Source: Blumeriella jaapii (lineage: Eukaryota; Ascomycota; Leotiomycetes; Helotiales; Drepanopezizaceae). From it: DNA of 64,000 nt. The position numbers were made by a program, and so were the translations under genes. Where the stretch lies: positions 441,930 to 505,929 of the forward strand of contig VWND01000023.1 of NCBI GenBank assembly GCA_009599575.1, written 5' to 3'. The notes under the pieces were generated by a model, which ran no database searches, was not told the origin of the DNA, and worked only from the letters and a program-made list of their open reading frames with translations. Of this stretch, positions 45,130 through 56,569 are shown piece after piece. Numbering within the stretch: the first letter of the stretch is position 1; each line of letters starts with the position of its first letter.

Positions 45130-45512
45130 TTCGGTATTAACACCGAGTATAATCGGTGTTAACACCGAGTATAATCGGTATTAACACCGATTATATTCGA
45201 TACTACCGATTATACTCGGTGTTAAATCGTCACATCGATGTAAGAGTAAACCGCGCCACTTCGGTGTTAACACCGATTAGCAACCGATTATACTCGGTTT
45301 TTAAAACCGATTATACACCGATTATAATCGGTTATAAAACCGATTATAATCGATTATAATCGAATTTAAAACCGGTTATAATCGGTGTATAATCGATTAT
45401 AATCGGTGTATAATCGGTTTTGAAACCGATTACAATCGGTGTATACCCGGTTTTAAAACCGATTATAATCGGTGTATACCCGGTTTTGCAACCGGGTATA
45501 ATCGGTTGTGAT
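45130..45512. repeat. Array of short palindromes (ACACCGATTATAATCGGTGT type)
   Basis: There are more than a dozen overlapping copies of ACCGA(T/G)TATAATCGGT-like palindromes, many spaced by TTAACACC or TTTTAAAACC. A few related motifs occur at the left end (43155-43230: ACCGATT, ACCGAGT, CCGAGTTAACAC). Confidence 0.85.
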
Positions 45513-45535
45513 CCGACCCTAGATAAGCCGTACGG

Positions 45536-46300
45536 TATTAAAAAAAAATCGGTTTAATTTTATATACGGCTATTATACTTCGATCCGACGTAGCTTTCGC
45601 AGTTTTTCAGCTTTTTTATTTTTTTACCAATTTAAGTTTTTAATATTTCGAAGCAGCTAATTAAACGCTTCGATATTTTTATAAAATAAAATTTCTAAAA
45701 ATCGTTTACAATCGTAAAAAGCGGAAGAATCAATTAATAATTTCCATCGACGCTTTTTTCGCCGACGATTTAAAAATTCAGAAATCTTTTTAAAAATATA
45801 ATTTTTTTTTTCGGAAATGTTATTTTATAAAAAGCTATACGACAAAACACAATTATTATTTTTTTTATTAAAACGGAACTATTTGCTTATATAGCGACCG
45901 TAAAAAAAATAATAGCATTTTAACGTTTTTTCGAAAAGCTTCGATTCGATATTATTTCTAAATAAAACGTATATTACGATAATTAGCAAACGATTAAATT
46001 AATCGTAAAAAACAAAAAAAGAATTTTTACGAAGCTTCGCCACGTCGATATAAGCAATATATAAATTCGCTAAAAGTATCAAAATGGAAAATTCAAAATT
46101 ATATACTTTTTAACGAACGAAATATACGCAAACGGTTTTATTAAAAATCTGATTCGATAAAAACACGAAAGTTTCGTTAAATTTTTTAATCTACGGGATT
46201 CTCGGAATTTTATCGAAAAACTCGATTAATCGAATTAAAAAGCTTGCATTTTGCAAGCGTATATTTATTTAAACAAATTTTTATTAAAATTTAAAACGTA
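45536..46300 (+). pseudogene. pol: Copia 2 RT end and RNase H
   Basis: This continues Copia 2 after the minisatellite element, collinear with 19518-20270 of Copia 1. It contains the LYTAIILRSDVAFAVFQLF segment (45555-45620) and the acidic D-A-F-F-A-D-D motif near 45750-45770 of RNase H. Stops are more frequent than in Copia 1. Confidence 0.75.
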
Positions 46301-47556
46301 ATAAAAACCATTTTTTAATTAAAAAAAATCCGAACTTTTCGTAAATTCAAAAATCTAAAACCAAACCGCTTAGCTTTGCAAAAAATTAAAAATATAATCC
46401 GCTAAAATAATAATTCGCGTTCGACGTTTCGCAATAATTAAATTTAAAATAAATCTTACGATAAACTTTCTAAGCATAATTGCCGCCGGTTATACAGCCG
46501 GAATATTTTTTTTTTTGCGAAGTTTTATCAAATTAAAAATCAAAAACGTTCGGCAAAAAAATCGCTGCGAAATTCTTTTTTGAATTTTTAAAAACGAAAG
46601 CATTTTTTAATAAATCGTAGCCAGGCTTTATTTCGCTAGCACGTAAAGCAGGCGTAAGAGTTTTTATTCGAAAAGCAGAAAATTAAAAAATCCTACGAGC
46701 CGCGGCGAGCTTCGCGTTAATAATACGCTTTGTAATTATTAATTTTGTTTTTAAATTACGATCGATTTAAAAGCTTATTTTTTTGCATTTTTAAAACCGT
46801 TTTTAACCGTAAAATAAAAAATAATCGTTATATTTTAAAAATCGATTAAGAAAAACGATAAAATTTTTCGATACAATTAACCGCGTTAATATTTTGTTTT
46901 ATCCGAGTTTTTAAAAACGGGAAAACTACGCAGTTATAACATTCGCGTCGGTTAAAATACACGACGTGTTAATTGCGTAACACCGATAGCAACGAGTTTT
47001 AATCAAATTCGATAAGCATTCGTAATTTAAGTTTTCAATTGCTCCGCGAATAATATAAATTATATAAAAAGTAGAATTAAAAAGCCCAGAAATAGCAGGC
47101 TTTTTGGCCTTAATACGAACGCGTTTTTAAAAAACGATTATCGTCGTTATTTTTATTTTTATTTTTTTTCGTTTCAATAATCTTCGGCCGCTTTTTTTTT
47201 CAAAAGCGCCAGCGTTCTGCCCTTTTTTTTCGGAAATACTATCAAAACCGAAACTATCGCTAATAGCTTTTTTACCGCTAGCAGCGTTTTCGCCATTTTT
47301 TCCAAGCGTTATATCGGCATTTTCGAGGCTAAACAAATATGAATTTTCGAAAAGACCGTTTAAAAACAAAATATCGAAAAGGTCGCTTTTTTCGAAAAGG
47401 TCAAAAACGAATTAGCCGAAAAAGCCGATTGATTGCGCAAAATAAATTTCGCAAAACTTCGATTACGCAAGCGCCGAAGACTGGGAGTCCGAGGAGCTGG
47501 GCCAATTGGTCGCGTAGAGTTACGCGGACGACTTTTTTTAAATATAAAAAAGGCTA
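46301..47556 (-). pseudogene. Copia 2 extra 3' region, coherent antisense frame
   Basis: This is the counterpart of 20280-21540 in Copia 1. The minus strand is open at 47369-47127 and reads ENADITLGKNGENAASGKKA and GFDSISEKKGQNAGAFEKKS. The same residues can be followed on the minus strand in Copia 1. Plus-strand frames at 47339-47557 and 47433-47681 also exist; the second runs into the TIR element and so cannot be a natural gene. The strand and function are undecided. Confidence 0.4.
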
Positions 47557-47649
47557 ATAATAGGCTGCCTTCCCACATTTATTCTGCGGGCACTCGAATA
47601 ATGTGGGGGAAAGCAAATGTCCCACTGCGTCCAAGTGTCCCATCTCAGT
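47557..47649 (+). repeat. Left terminal inverted repeat of the TIR element
   Basis: It begins ATAATAGGCTGCCTTCCC and ends TCCCATCTCAGTT. It differs from the right arm by a handful of transitions, all of C-to-T or G-to-A type. Confidence 0.85.
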
Positions 47650-48823
47650 TCATGATTTTTTACGATCGCATTTTATATTAAAACACCATCAACGCCAGAT
47701 ATTTAATTACACTAAGTTAAACTATAATAAAAACAAGCAGTTATTTTCAGATTTTGAATTAAAAAGTTAACTTTTATTGATAGAAACTAATTTAAATAAG
47801 TGTTTTGTACGCATTTTCAATTTTTTTTTCGCTTTTTCGCTTTTAGAAAGCTTATTCACATTTGTTTGCAATTAAAATATTATATATAATAATTCAGATT
47901 AACTTTTTTAATCGGTTATAAGCTATTCGATAATTATAAAAGCTTTATTAAGCTCGCGTTTTATTATATATCAAAATTTTCGGCTAAAAAAATGCAATTT
48001 ATTATTTTTAATACGATTTTTTTTTGTTTCACAGCTTTATTGCTTTTACAATTTAAAATCCAAGGCTCGTAAGCAGCTTTTTTTACTTATTATACGCTTA
48101 AGCAAAAGCTTTTCGCAAAACTAACGGTTTTCTTTTACCTTTTGCCTTTTGTTTTTTACTTTTCGAATATAAATATTATACCGATATTTAAAAGCTGAAA
48201 AGCATATATAAAATAGCTAGAAAGCTAAAGAAAATATAAGTTTTATTTAGTTTTAATAAAAGTATATTGTATTTGTACGATTCGTAGCCGTTTAATTAAT
48301 ACAATTTCTGATTGGAAATACGTAAAAAAACGATTTAAATTACTTTCACTTAATCAAAAATGAATATTCCGACGTAAAATTTAATATAATTTCTATAAAT
48401 TTTATTCGAATGCAAGCTAAACTTACTTTTCTTCAGTTTATTATAATAAAATAACTGGCGTTGGAAGTATTTTAATTTAAAATGCGATTATAAAAAATAA
48501 CAAGTTAAAACAAAACATTTCGTTTCGTAACTTTTAATTAATAAAAATAGAACTTTTAACTTATAATTGCATAATAGCTTTCTGTTTTTACTATTTATCA
48601 ATTTATTATAATTAAATATCTGGCGTTGATAATGTTTTTATACAAAATGCGATAATTAAAAATAAAAACTTTAACGAAAATATATAATTTAACAATTTTT
48701 AATTAATAAAAATAAAATTTTTATTTTAAAATCTAAGAATAGCTTCCAGCTTTTATTACCTTTCAATTTGGCGTAATTAAATAATAGTGTTTTAATATGA
48801 AATGCTATCGTAAAAAATTATAA

Positions 48824-48916
48824 ACTGAGATGGGACACTTGGATGCAGTGGGACACTTGCTTTCCCCCACATTATTCGAGTGCCCGCAGAATAAATGTGG
48901 GAAGGCAGCCCACTAT
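48824..48916 (-). repeat. Right terminal inverted repeat of the TIR element
   Basis: The reverse complement begins ATAGTGGGCTGCCTTCCC and ends TCCCATCTCAGTT. It is a near-perfect mirror of the left arm. Confidence 0.85.
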
Positions 48917-48918
48917 TA

Positions 48919-49176
48919 TATCGATATTTTTAATTAAAATAATAAAATTTAAATTTATTAGAAAACTGATGGAAAAATAAAAAAGTTAAAGTTTTTAAAA
49001 GCGACGAAACGCTTATTTAAATTAAATTGATTTTATTTACGCTTCGCAACGACAAAAAATATAAACAAATTATATAAATATTATAATATCGCGTTACGGC
49101 CGTATTCGAACGATAAAAGGACTTTTCAGCGTTTTAAAAATAGCTGATCACCGGATTAGCAATTAACTAAAAGGTA
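48919..49176 (+). other. Copia 2 sequence between the TIR element and the 3' LTR
   Basis: This is collinear with 21540-21795 of Copia 1. It contains a TTTAATTAAAATAATAAAATTT stretch and the probable polypurine tract AAAAGGTA just before the LTR. It has no recognisable protein. Confidence 0.6.
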
Positions 49177-49488
49177 TATTACGTTATATTTATATTTTTT
49201 TATTTTTTTTTATTTTTTTTTATTTTTTTTGTTCCAGATTTATTTTTTTTGTACGCTTTTAATAATTAAATGTTTCTGAAGCTCGGAAAGGCTCGTAGTC
49301 ACGTAATAACGAGCCTTTTCGGAAACTAGTTTTTCCGAGCGAATAACTAAGCGAGCCCGAACCTTCCGTCTTCTGCGAAAAGCTCGCCAGTCAGATTTAG
49401 AACAATACAAGTAACATTTTACTGCATATAATTCATCCGTCCCAGCCTCCGGTGAGGGTTCCTACCGACTATTCGGCTATGCACGACA
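49177..49488 (+). repeat. 3' LTR of Copia 2 (312 bp)
   Basis: It starts TATTACGTTATATTTAT and ends GGCTATGCACGACA. It is longer than its partner because of a T-run expansion near 49195-49230. It carries the shared hairpin at about 49288-49315 and is followed by ATAAT (49489-49493). Confidence 0.9.
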
Positions 49489-49493
49489 ATAAT

Positions 49494-50400
49494 TTAGCAA
49501 TCGGAATTTGATTTTTGCCAAAAAAAAAAAAAGGTTTTATACGAAGTTTTACGCAACCGGAAAAAAGCTATAGCTTTCGATTTCACCGAAATAAGCTAAT
49601 TCAGCTTTAACGTTACGCTTTATATCGATATTAAAACCGTATTTTACGAAGCTTGGCAAAAAAAGTCTTTTTTAATTTTTAAAGCTTTTTAGAATAAAAT
49701 AGTCGAAATGCAAAAAAAACGAATCAAGCAAAAAATCTTCGAATTCTGCCACGGCTTATACAAAAACAAATAGTTTATTATTACGAAAAAAAAAAAGAAA
49801 TTTATAAATTTATTATTATAATCGTCGAAATAAACAGAATAACGATACGAAACGCTAACGTGTTATTTAACGTCGATTAATTTTCAAACGAATTCGCGAA
49901 ATTAATAATCGTTTTTTTTTTCGACCTGTTTTTCGACTACGATTACTTGGTGCTTAACCCGCGATTTCGAGATATAACGGCAATTTAAATTTTAATCGAA
50001 TTACTGCGTATAACGAAAATACTTATAGAAGCCATTAAATTAATCGTTTAATTCGTAAAAATCGTATATAAAGTTTTTATAATTTATATTTCCGATATTG
50101 CTTTTTTACGTTAAGAACGTCGAAATAAAAAGCTTTAGATTATATTATAATAATAAAAAGATTTTTTTTAAAATTCGACGCTATATAATAAAGTATATTT
50201 AAAATATCGACAAAATTATAATTTGCTTCGAAAAAGCCAAAGCTATTATTGGTTTTCGATTAAAATTTTGCATGCCCGAAATAAATATCGTTAATTATAT
50301 AACTGATAGCGCTGGCCGCTATTTTTAACGAAAGAAAATTAAAAAAATTTGCGAATAGGAAAAGTATAAAAATATTACCGAAGCCAAAGCTTTTATTAGC
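49494..50400 (+). pseudogene. pol: Gypsy A reverse transcriptase
   Basis: This continues A after Copia 2. The plus strand has LYEVLRNRKKAIAFDFTEI, then KQKIFEFCHGLYKNK near 49725, QFSNEFAKLIIVFFFDLFF near 49880 and VNYITDSAGR-like sequence near 50295. These align with B RT (34.2-35.1 kb). The catalytic box near 50095-50110 is not legible, the Y-x-D-D codons being altered, and numerous stops mark it as dead. Confidence 0.75.
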
Positions 50401-51075
50401 GTTATGATTTACTACCGCAATTAAATTAAAAACTTTTTTTAAAAAGCTGTATTTATTTACGCTACGATAAAAAAAAAATCGATTTCGTTTAAAAAGAAAA
50501 GCAAAGCAAAGCTATAAAAATTTTTAAAAACGATTTTTTATCGGCTTTATCGCTTATGCGGATCGATTATAGCTTAAACGCAAAAAAAATTATTTTAATT
50601 ATCGACGCTAATATTTTCGGTTGAAAAGCTGTATTATAATAAATCGACGAAAACAAAAAACGGCATTTTTTACGATTCGAAAGCGGCTTATAATTTCTCG
50701 CAAAAATACGCTACGATATTACTAAACGGAAATATCGAAGCGCTTTTAAAATAATAAAAAAAATAAAAAGCGAATTGTACGGCGTATATTTTATTTTGAA
50801 AACAAACGGAAAAGTTTTTGTCGATTAATTAAATAAAAAAGTTAATAATTTATTAAAAGCGCTTGTTATTAATTAAATAATTTAAATACGATTTATAAAT
50901 TTCGAAATTAAATATATTAAAAAAATCATTAATATAACAATAAACGATTTTTTCAAACGAAAACGCTTTTATTCGTTTAATTTCGCTAAATAAAGCGAAT
51001 AAAATATTAACGAATAAATTGCTGACGAAATCGGCTGTTTTGTTATTTGCGTTTTAAGTTTTACAAAACCGAAAT

Positions 51076-51110
51076 TATTCGCGTTGTTATTTCGGCTGGC
51101 ATCGCGAATA
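51076..51110 (+). repeat. 35-bp palindromic unit in Gypsy A pol (first of pair)
   Basis: It reads TATTCGCGTTGTTATTTCG...GCATCGCGAATA. It is equivalent to 33487-33521 in B. Confidence 0.72.
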
Positions 51111-51138
51111 AAAAATATTAATTTTCGGACCGAAAAAG

Positions 51139-51173
51139 CATTCGCGTTATTATTTCGGCTGGCATTGCGAACG
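51139..51173 (+). repeat. 35-bp palindromic unit in Gypsy A pol (second of pair)
   Basis: It reads CATTCGCGTTATTATTTCG...GCATTGCGAACG. It is equivalent to 33424-33458 in B. The start-to-start spacing of 63 bp is identical in both copies. Confidence 0.72.
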
Positions 51174-51340
51174 GATTTAATCGAAAACGATCGGAATAAA
51201 CCGATTAACGACGAAAATAAATTTTTAATCGATAATTACGAAACCGAGAATTTTTATTTAATCGTATATTATTTAATTATTTTATTTAAACTATTTAACG
51301 TATTAAATTATTAATTTAAATTATTTAAAAACCAGGTTTT

Positions 51341-52690
51341 CGATTATATTTTAGCCTATAAAAAGCTGTATAAAATAAAAAATAATATATATTAAAAACG
51401 CTTAGTAGTAAATAATAAGGCCGATAAGTTCCAAATTATAAAAAAAACCTACGAAAAAATATTTTATAAAAAAGTTAAAACCATTTATTACCGAATCAAA
51501 AACGATTTTTAATAAAAAGAATATTTCGAAAATTGCAAAGCTTTCGTTAAAAGCTGCATTTTTTGCTAAAAACGAAAGCCTAGCCGAAAAAAAAATTTAT
51601 TATATCCGACGTGGTTTTTTAAAATTTAAAAAAAAAATTAATTTCGACGTTATACGCGTATCGATTACCGACCGCGGATATACGTGCTTCGTATTCGTTA
51701 TCGACGATCTGTTTAAATAATTTAAAAAGCGATTTTTTCGAAACGCTATTTTCGAAGCTATAACGATTTTTTTAAAAAAAAAAACGTTATATATCGATAC
51801 GATTTGTTTAGCAAATTAAACGTCGATAATAAATTCGAAAACAAAAGCGTTGTCGAAACTTTTATAAAAAAATACGGTATTTAGCGTATTTAAATTTTAG
51901 CTTATAATTCGAAAAGCAACGGATTCGTTAAACGAAGCTATAAAAATATTTTCGACGGCTTTTCAAAAGCTATTCGAAAAAACTATAAGCATTAATCGCG
52001 AAAATTTTCGGAAATGCTTTTTGCTATGCGCATATATATATACGCTTTTATTGAAATAATCTTATTTTTTCTTTAATACGGCAGAAACGCTCGATTGCTT
52101 TTGGAAACAAAATGATTTGTATAAAAGCTTTATAACGTAGTTAAAATAAAAACGAAAGCAGATTTATTAGTAATAAAATTTAAATAATTAAATTACCGCG
52201 ATATAAATATAAAAAAAATAATTAAAAAAAAAAAAAGTATAGGAAGGTAGTTAAAAAAGTTTGGAATAAAACCAAAATTTAAAAAAAAAACGCTAATTAA
52301 AAAAAGAAATCTGGTTTTAATTTACGACGTTTAGCGCGCTATTAACAAATCGGCCGATATTAAATTTAATTATAAATGGCTCGGATTTTACGAAATATAC
52401 GAGGCCGAGTTGAATAAAAGCTATTATAAATTTACGGAATTCGAAAAAACAAAACTAAAAAAACGTTCGCCGCTAACCGGTTAAAGCGATTTTACAAAAA
52501 AAATTAGCAAATTTATTTTTTAAATTTTGATTTAAATAGCGATTCCGATTTTAGCGATTTCGACGACGATTCCGATTAAAGCGATTATACTTTTAAAAAA
52601 AAAACCTTTTAAAAAGATCTGAAAACAACCGAACGATAATTCCGCTGCTAAAAACATAATTTAAATCGTAATTTCGCTTATAACCAAAAA
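51341..52690 (+). pseudogene. pol: Gypsy A integrase
   Basis: The plus strand reads NFDVIRVSITDRGYTCFVFV and VIDDLFK near 51640-51720, the first two Asp-bearing segments of the integrase core. Both Asp residues are present. A C-terminal segment near 52370-52500 has NYKWLGFYEIYEAELNKSYY and the NRLKRFY-type end. It is collinear with B 33280-31900. Stops and short indels are present. Confidence 0.75.
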
Positions 52691-53078
52691 AAAGAAAAAT
52701 GTATATAAGATTGTTTACTAACTGTTTTATTATCTTTGTTATTTATTATTTTTTTATATTATTTTATTATTTTTGTTTTGCTTTATTTATATACAATCTA
52801 ATCATTTTGTTTTATATATATTGTTTATTTTTGAGATTTTTTTTTATATTATTTAAAATATTTATTATACTTTTTTTTGTTTGATTATATTTTTGTTTAT
52901 TAAAACAAAAGCTTTATATATATTTAAGCCGTATATTTAATATATTTATATTACTCGCATATTTTACGAAAACTATTTTTTATGCATTTTATTATTTGCT
53001 ACTTTTTGTATTATTTATTTTTTTCGTTGTTCTAAACGGATGCTTGCCTAAACAATTATAATTTATTAAAAAAATAAT
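52691..53078 (+). other. T-rich spacer of Gypsy A
   Basis: This is the spacer between pol and ORF3, with a hydrophobic frame at 52699-52884. It corresponds to 5915-6282 in D and 31506-31900 in B. It is probably non-coding. Confidence 0.5.
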
Positions 53079-55839
53079 ATGCGGATTTCCGTAATTTTTA
53101 AATACAAATATTTTATAATTTCCGTATTTTTTTTTAATTACTTTTTAACAAATATAATATATTTTTTTAATTATTAAACTTATCGATATTATATCGTTTT
53201 TTAAATAAAGCGTTGCTAAATTTAGCAAATTTATTTTTTATTTATTTTGAAACGGAATTATTATACGTAATTTCTTCGAATTTAAACAAATATATAATGC
53301 CGCTATTTTAAATTAATAAGCAGTATTCGTAAAAATATTTAAAAAATAATTCGATATAATAATTAAAAACGTTAACGAATTTTTATTCGATTACGAAAGT
53401 TTGGTTAAAGCTGAATTCGTTCGCAAAAGTTTTAATTACGACAAGTTTCTACTAAACTACGATAACGTTTTAAAAGCTTTCGCCGGAGCAAAAAAAGCTT
53501 AAGATAATAAAAAAAAAATAACAAACCGAGTTTTACGTTTTTTTTTTAAATCAACGAAAAAAAAATATTTAAAAATACGTTTTTAATAAAATTATCGGTG
53601 TTATTTTATTTCGGTATTTCGCTCGCTTTTTCGAAATTATTATTTTTATTAAAAAAAAAGTTTGAATATTAAACACTTATATTTTTAAAGCGCAAGCTTT
53701 AAAAACTTATAATTTAAAAGCCCGCAAATTCATAAGCTTTTTTACAGCTGTTTGCAAATTAATCGACGACGTTATATAATCGCTAAAAAAAGTTTTAATC
53801 GGCTGCGAAACTTTAAATTTGACTTTTTTTAAAGTAAAAAATTAAAAGTCGCTAAATGCGGCATTTTTATACCGAAAGAAAAAAACGACGCTATTTTAAT
53901 ATTTCAAATCTACGACGACGAAAAAAACGAGGAAGTTAATATTATTTTCGTTTAATTCGAAAAAATACACGCGGTAGCAATTAATATTTTTAAAATAGCT
54001 AAAACAATTCGGCGATTTTTATTTTTAATTATCGAAAACGAATTCGAAAATAAAATTAAAAGCGTAATAGCAAATAACCGATTATTCGAATATAAAAAGT
54101 TTATTATATTTATAAAAACGATTTCGAAGAAAATAAAAACAAAAAACGTAGAAAAGCGCGCCGATACTTTCGAAATCCCGTTTGTTCGGAAAAGAAAATT
54201 ATTCGCGTCGTTAGCAAAAAAAGCATCGCGAATAAAAACAGCCGGAAATCGACGCCGAATTATAACTTTTAAGTTAATTAATAAAAAACGCGATGATTTT
54301 ACAAAATCAGATTTAAAAGATTTCGGCATTTCGAAAAAAATAAATTTAAACGATTTTAAATTTGATTTTTCGAAATTAAATACGCAAATATTAAAAACGC
54401 TTGCTGCGTTTAAAAACGTCGTACAATTACTATTAATATTCCAAACTTTAATAAAAGCATTTAAAATTTCGATAATTACACGATTCGACCGAAAAAGCTT
54501 AAAAAAAAATATCGAAATTATCGCGGAAAAAATTATATAAAAAGCATAAAATCAAATTGTTTTATTTAAAACTTTCGCTTTCGACGACGTTACGATTTAA
54601 AAGTTTTATTTCGATATTTTTATATAAAAATCAAATAAATCCGTCAGCTTTTTTTTTTTGCTTCGAACGAAAATTAAATTAGGCTTTTTTCGGAAGATTG
54701 CAAATGTAATACGCTAAAGCAAATAAAAAAGATTTTTGAAAACGGTGATTCGTTTTTACTCGAGCTTTTTTTCGTTAAGAAATTCCGATTTTTTAATTTC
54801 GTTTTTACGAATAACGTTAACGCTAAAAAAAACGGCAAGTTTTATTATTTCTACGTACGCTGCTACGCGGCGTACTGCGATTTGATTACAAAAAAAATCG
54901 ACGTTATCGGCTTTGCTAATCGATTCGCTATTATTAAAAATTCGGACTACGACGTATTCGAAATTGATTTTAATAATTAATTTATATTCCGACGAAAAAC
55001 TGCGAAAATTATTAAAACGCGTATTAAAGCTTATCTGAGCTACGCAAATTTCAAAGCAGATTTTAAAGCTTTTAGCGCGATTATAAAGCTCGACTGAAAT
55101 AAAAAAAAAATAGAAGCAACGAATATTTTTAAAAGCCGACTTTTTTGGCTTTTCGACCGAAAATGTGTTTTAAAACCTATTTGAATTCAGCTGCGAATTC
55201 GTTAATTACGTAAGGTTTTACAACGGAAAAAACAAATTACTATTGCATTTTATAAAAAAAGTAGCTATATATAAATATTATTTTCGATTAGTCAAAACCC
55301 AAAAAGCGTTTACAGCTTTTTTCGCCAATATGCTTTACAGCTTTATTTAATAAGCTTTTAAAATGCATTCCGGCTTTTACCTCGCTGTTTTAATTATTCG
55401 GAACTTCGCAAATTGCTGCTTCGTGGCATATTTTAACGTTCCGATCGCTTTAAGTTTCGCTGGTTCCGATCGTATTACAATTATAAAATTCGATATCGCC
55501 GATTTTTAAAAAAAGAAAAAAATCGAAAATCTTACCGACGCTATTTTCGATTACTACGTTTTACTTATATTCGTATATAATTCGGGAATAATCGAAGCTT
55601 ATTTGCAATTACACCACGACGCTAAGCTGATTAAAACCATTCAGAAAAGCTTAGCTTTTTTGTATTTTAGCGCGTTTAAAATAATAGCTTTAGCTATTTT
55701 ATCGGATTACGAAATCGAAAATTACGAAATAAAAAATGAAATGATTTTTGTTAGCTTTTCGATTAAGCAAAAGGTTTTCGTTAAATTCAGGATTTAAAAA
55801 ACCGACGGCGCGATACTAATTTATTCGAATAATTATACG
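53079..55839 (+). pseudogene. Third coding region (ORF3) of Gypsy A, part 1
   Basis: The plus-strand coding-like region begins near the conserved ATG at 53079 and is collinear with D and B. Late in this segment, 55603-55797 is open (LHHDAKLIKTIQKSLAFLYF, then ILSDYEIENYEIKNEMIFVS), matching D near 8800-8980. The antisense frame at 54329-53952 is a shadow. It is interrupted at 55839 by Gypsy C and resumes at 63208. The function is unknown. Confidence 0.6.
54200..54234 (+). repeat. 35-bp palindromic unit in ORF3 (A)
   Basis: It reads TATTCGCGTCGTTAGC...GCATCGCGAATA. It is at the same site as in B (30349-30383) and D (7402-7436). Confidence 0.72.
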
Positions 55840-56253
55840 TGTAAGGATTGAAAGGCAGGGAAACACTAATTCAGACAATAGAGCTCAGATAAGATTGGAT
55901 TAATAATCAGATTGATTTTTACCTTTTACATTTCTAGTAAAAGGCGCGTATAAGTACAAAAAAAGGGGTAGAGCCTTCGAGAAAAGTATTTCCCAGGAAA
56001 CCAGGCGAATTTTATTTAATATACTTTTTTAGCCTTTATTCCGACTTTTTTTTAATTTTTTTTAATATAATCCTAATAATTGGTTTTTTAGCAATTATTT
56101 TTATAAAATGTTTTATTTAAATATTATTTTTAGCTTTTATAATATTATCCGGCCTTTACGGCCTATTCGCAGAAAATATTATTCGAGGATTAATAAAAAA
56201 CAAAGGATTTTGGCGGATTATTTAATTTATATACGTAATATTAATTTTTAATA
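55840..56253 (-). repeat. 3' LTR of Gypsy C (414 bp)
   Basis: The plus strand starts TGTAAGGATTGAAAGG and ends TTAATTTTTAATA. It has the same length as the partner LTR, and the differences are transitions. The A-rich sense stretch just inside it (56254-56270) is a plausible polypurine tract. Confidence 0.9.
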
Positions 56254-56569
56254 TTACTTTTTTTTTTAGGCCTTTGGTTTTTAAAAGCGATTGATTTTTT
56301 TATGCGTATGCTTCCGTATATGGCGTGCGTTACGCTTTCGAAATAACGTGCGGTTTTTTTCGCTTTCGGTCGTAAATTATAACTGTTTTTTTCGCTTTCG
56401 GTCGTAAATTATAGCTGTTTTGCTGTTTTATTTTTTTTGTTTTCGATAGCGCTTGTATTTTCGTTTGAAAAAGTTTTTTTTTTTAAAATAGCCGCAATTT
56501 TCCTGTTTAATTTTTTTTTTCTTTTTTATTTTTATTTTTTATTAGCTTTTTTTTATTTTAATTAATTGC

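Larger units (their letters stand above)
43129..45535. mobile_element. Palindromic minisatellite element, about 2.4 kb, inserted in Copia 2 RT
   Basis: The junctions come from the empty site in Copia 1 (AAAAAATATTAAAAAAAAATCGG, about 19511-19533). The insert lies between TA (43127-43128) and TATTA (45536), most simply with a TA duplication. Its ends share an imperfect inverted repeat, GGGT(G/C)GGAT(T/C)ACAACCGATT, about 12 bp in from each tip. Inside are subterminal ACCGATT/CCGAG repeats, two long opposite-facing minisatellite arms, and a central GCCGAAC repeat. There is no coherent gene; the long open frames are repeat translations. It is almost free of RIP-type decay. It is probably a non-autonomous DNA element, but the family is unknown. 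Confidence 0.7.
47557..48916. mobile_element. Non-autonomous TIR element (1,360 bp, TA duplication)
   Basis: It has long terminal inverted repeats: about 93 bp nearly perfect, beginning ATARTRGGCTGCCTTCCCAC, then weaker similarity for about 60 bp more. It is flanked by TA (47555-47556, 48917-48918). The empty site in Copia 1 reads AAAAAAAGTTATATCGATG. The TA target and TIR structure fit the Tc1/mariner superfamily, but no transposase is encoded. The interior is AT-rich, with at least two extra copies of a CTGGCGTTG...AAAATGCGAT motif. The TIRs carry little decay. Confidence 0.82.
25947..49488 (+). mobile_element. Copia element 2, complete but carrying four insertions
   Basis: It is the same family and orientation as Copia 1, with LTRs 25947-26248 and 49177-49488 and duplication ATAAT (25942-25946, 49489-49493). 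Its own sequence is 25947-27761, 39085-41722, 41946-about 43128, 45536-47556 and 48919-49488, matching Copia 1 segment by segment. Guests are Gypsy B, a solo LTR, a palindromic minisatellite element and a TIR element, each defined against the empty site in Copia 1. Confidence 0.92.
50401..51340 (+). pseudogene. pol: Gypsy A RNase H and connector
   Basis: This is the RNase H region by position, with the connector open at 51084-51314 (LFRLASRIKNINFRTEKAFA, then LLFRLALRTDLIENDRNK). It is the counterpart of 33513-33283 in B. Two 35-bp palindromes encode the two LFRLA motifs. RNase H catalytic residues are not legible. Confidence 0.62.

Noticed and set aside
45130..45512. Telomere or centromere satellite
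   Set aside because: There is no TTAGGG array. The palindromic units are confined to under 0.4 kb inside one insertion.
47433..47681. 82-codon plus-strand frame
   Set aside because: It starts in Copia 2 and ends inside the TIR element, so it crosses an insertion junction and cannot be ancestral.
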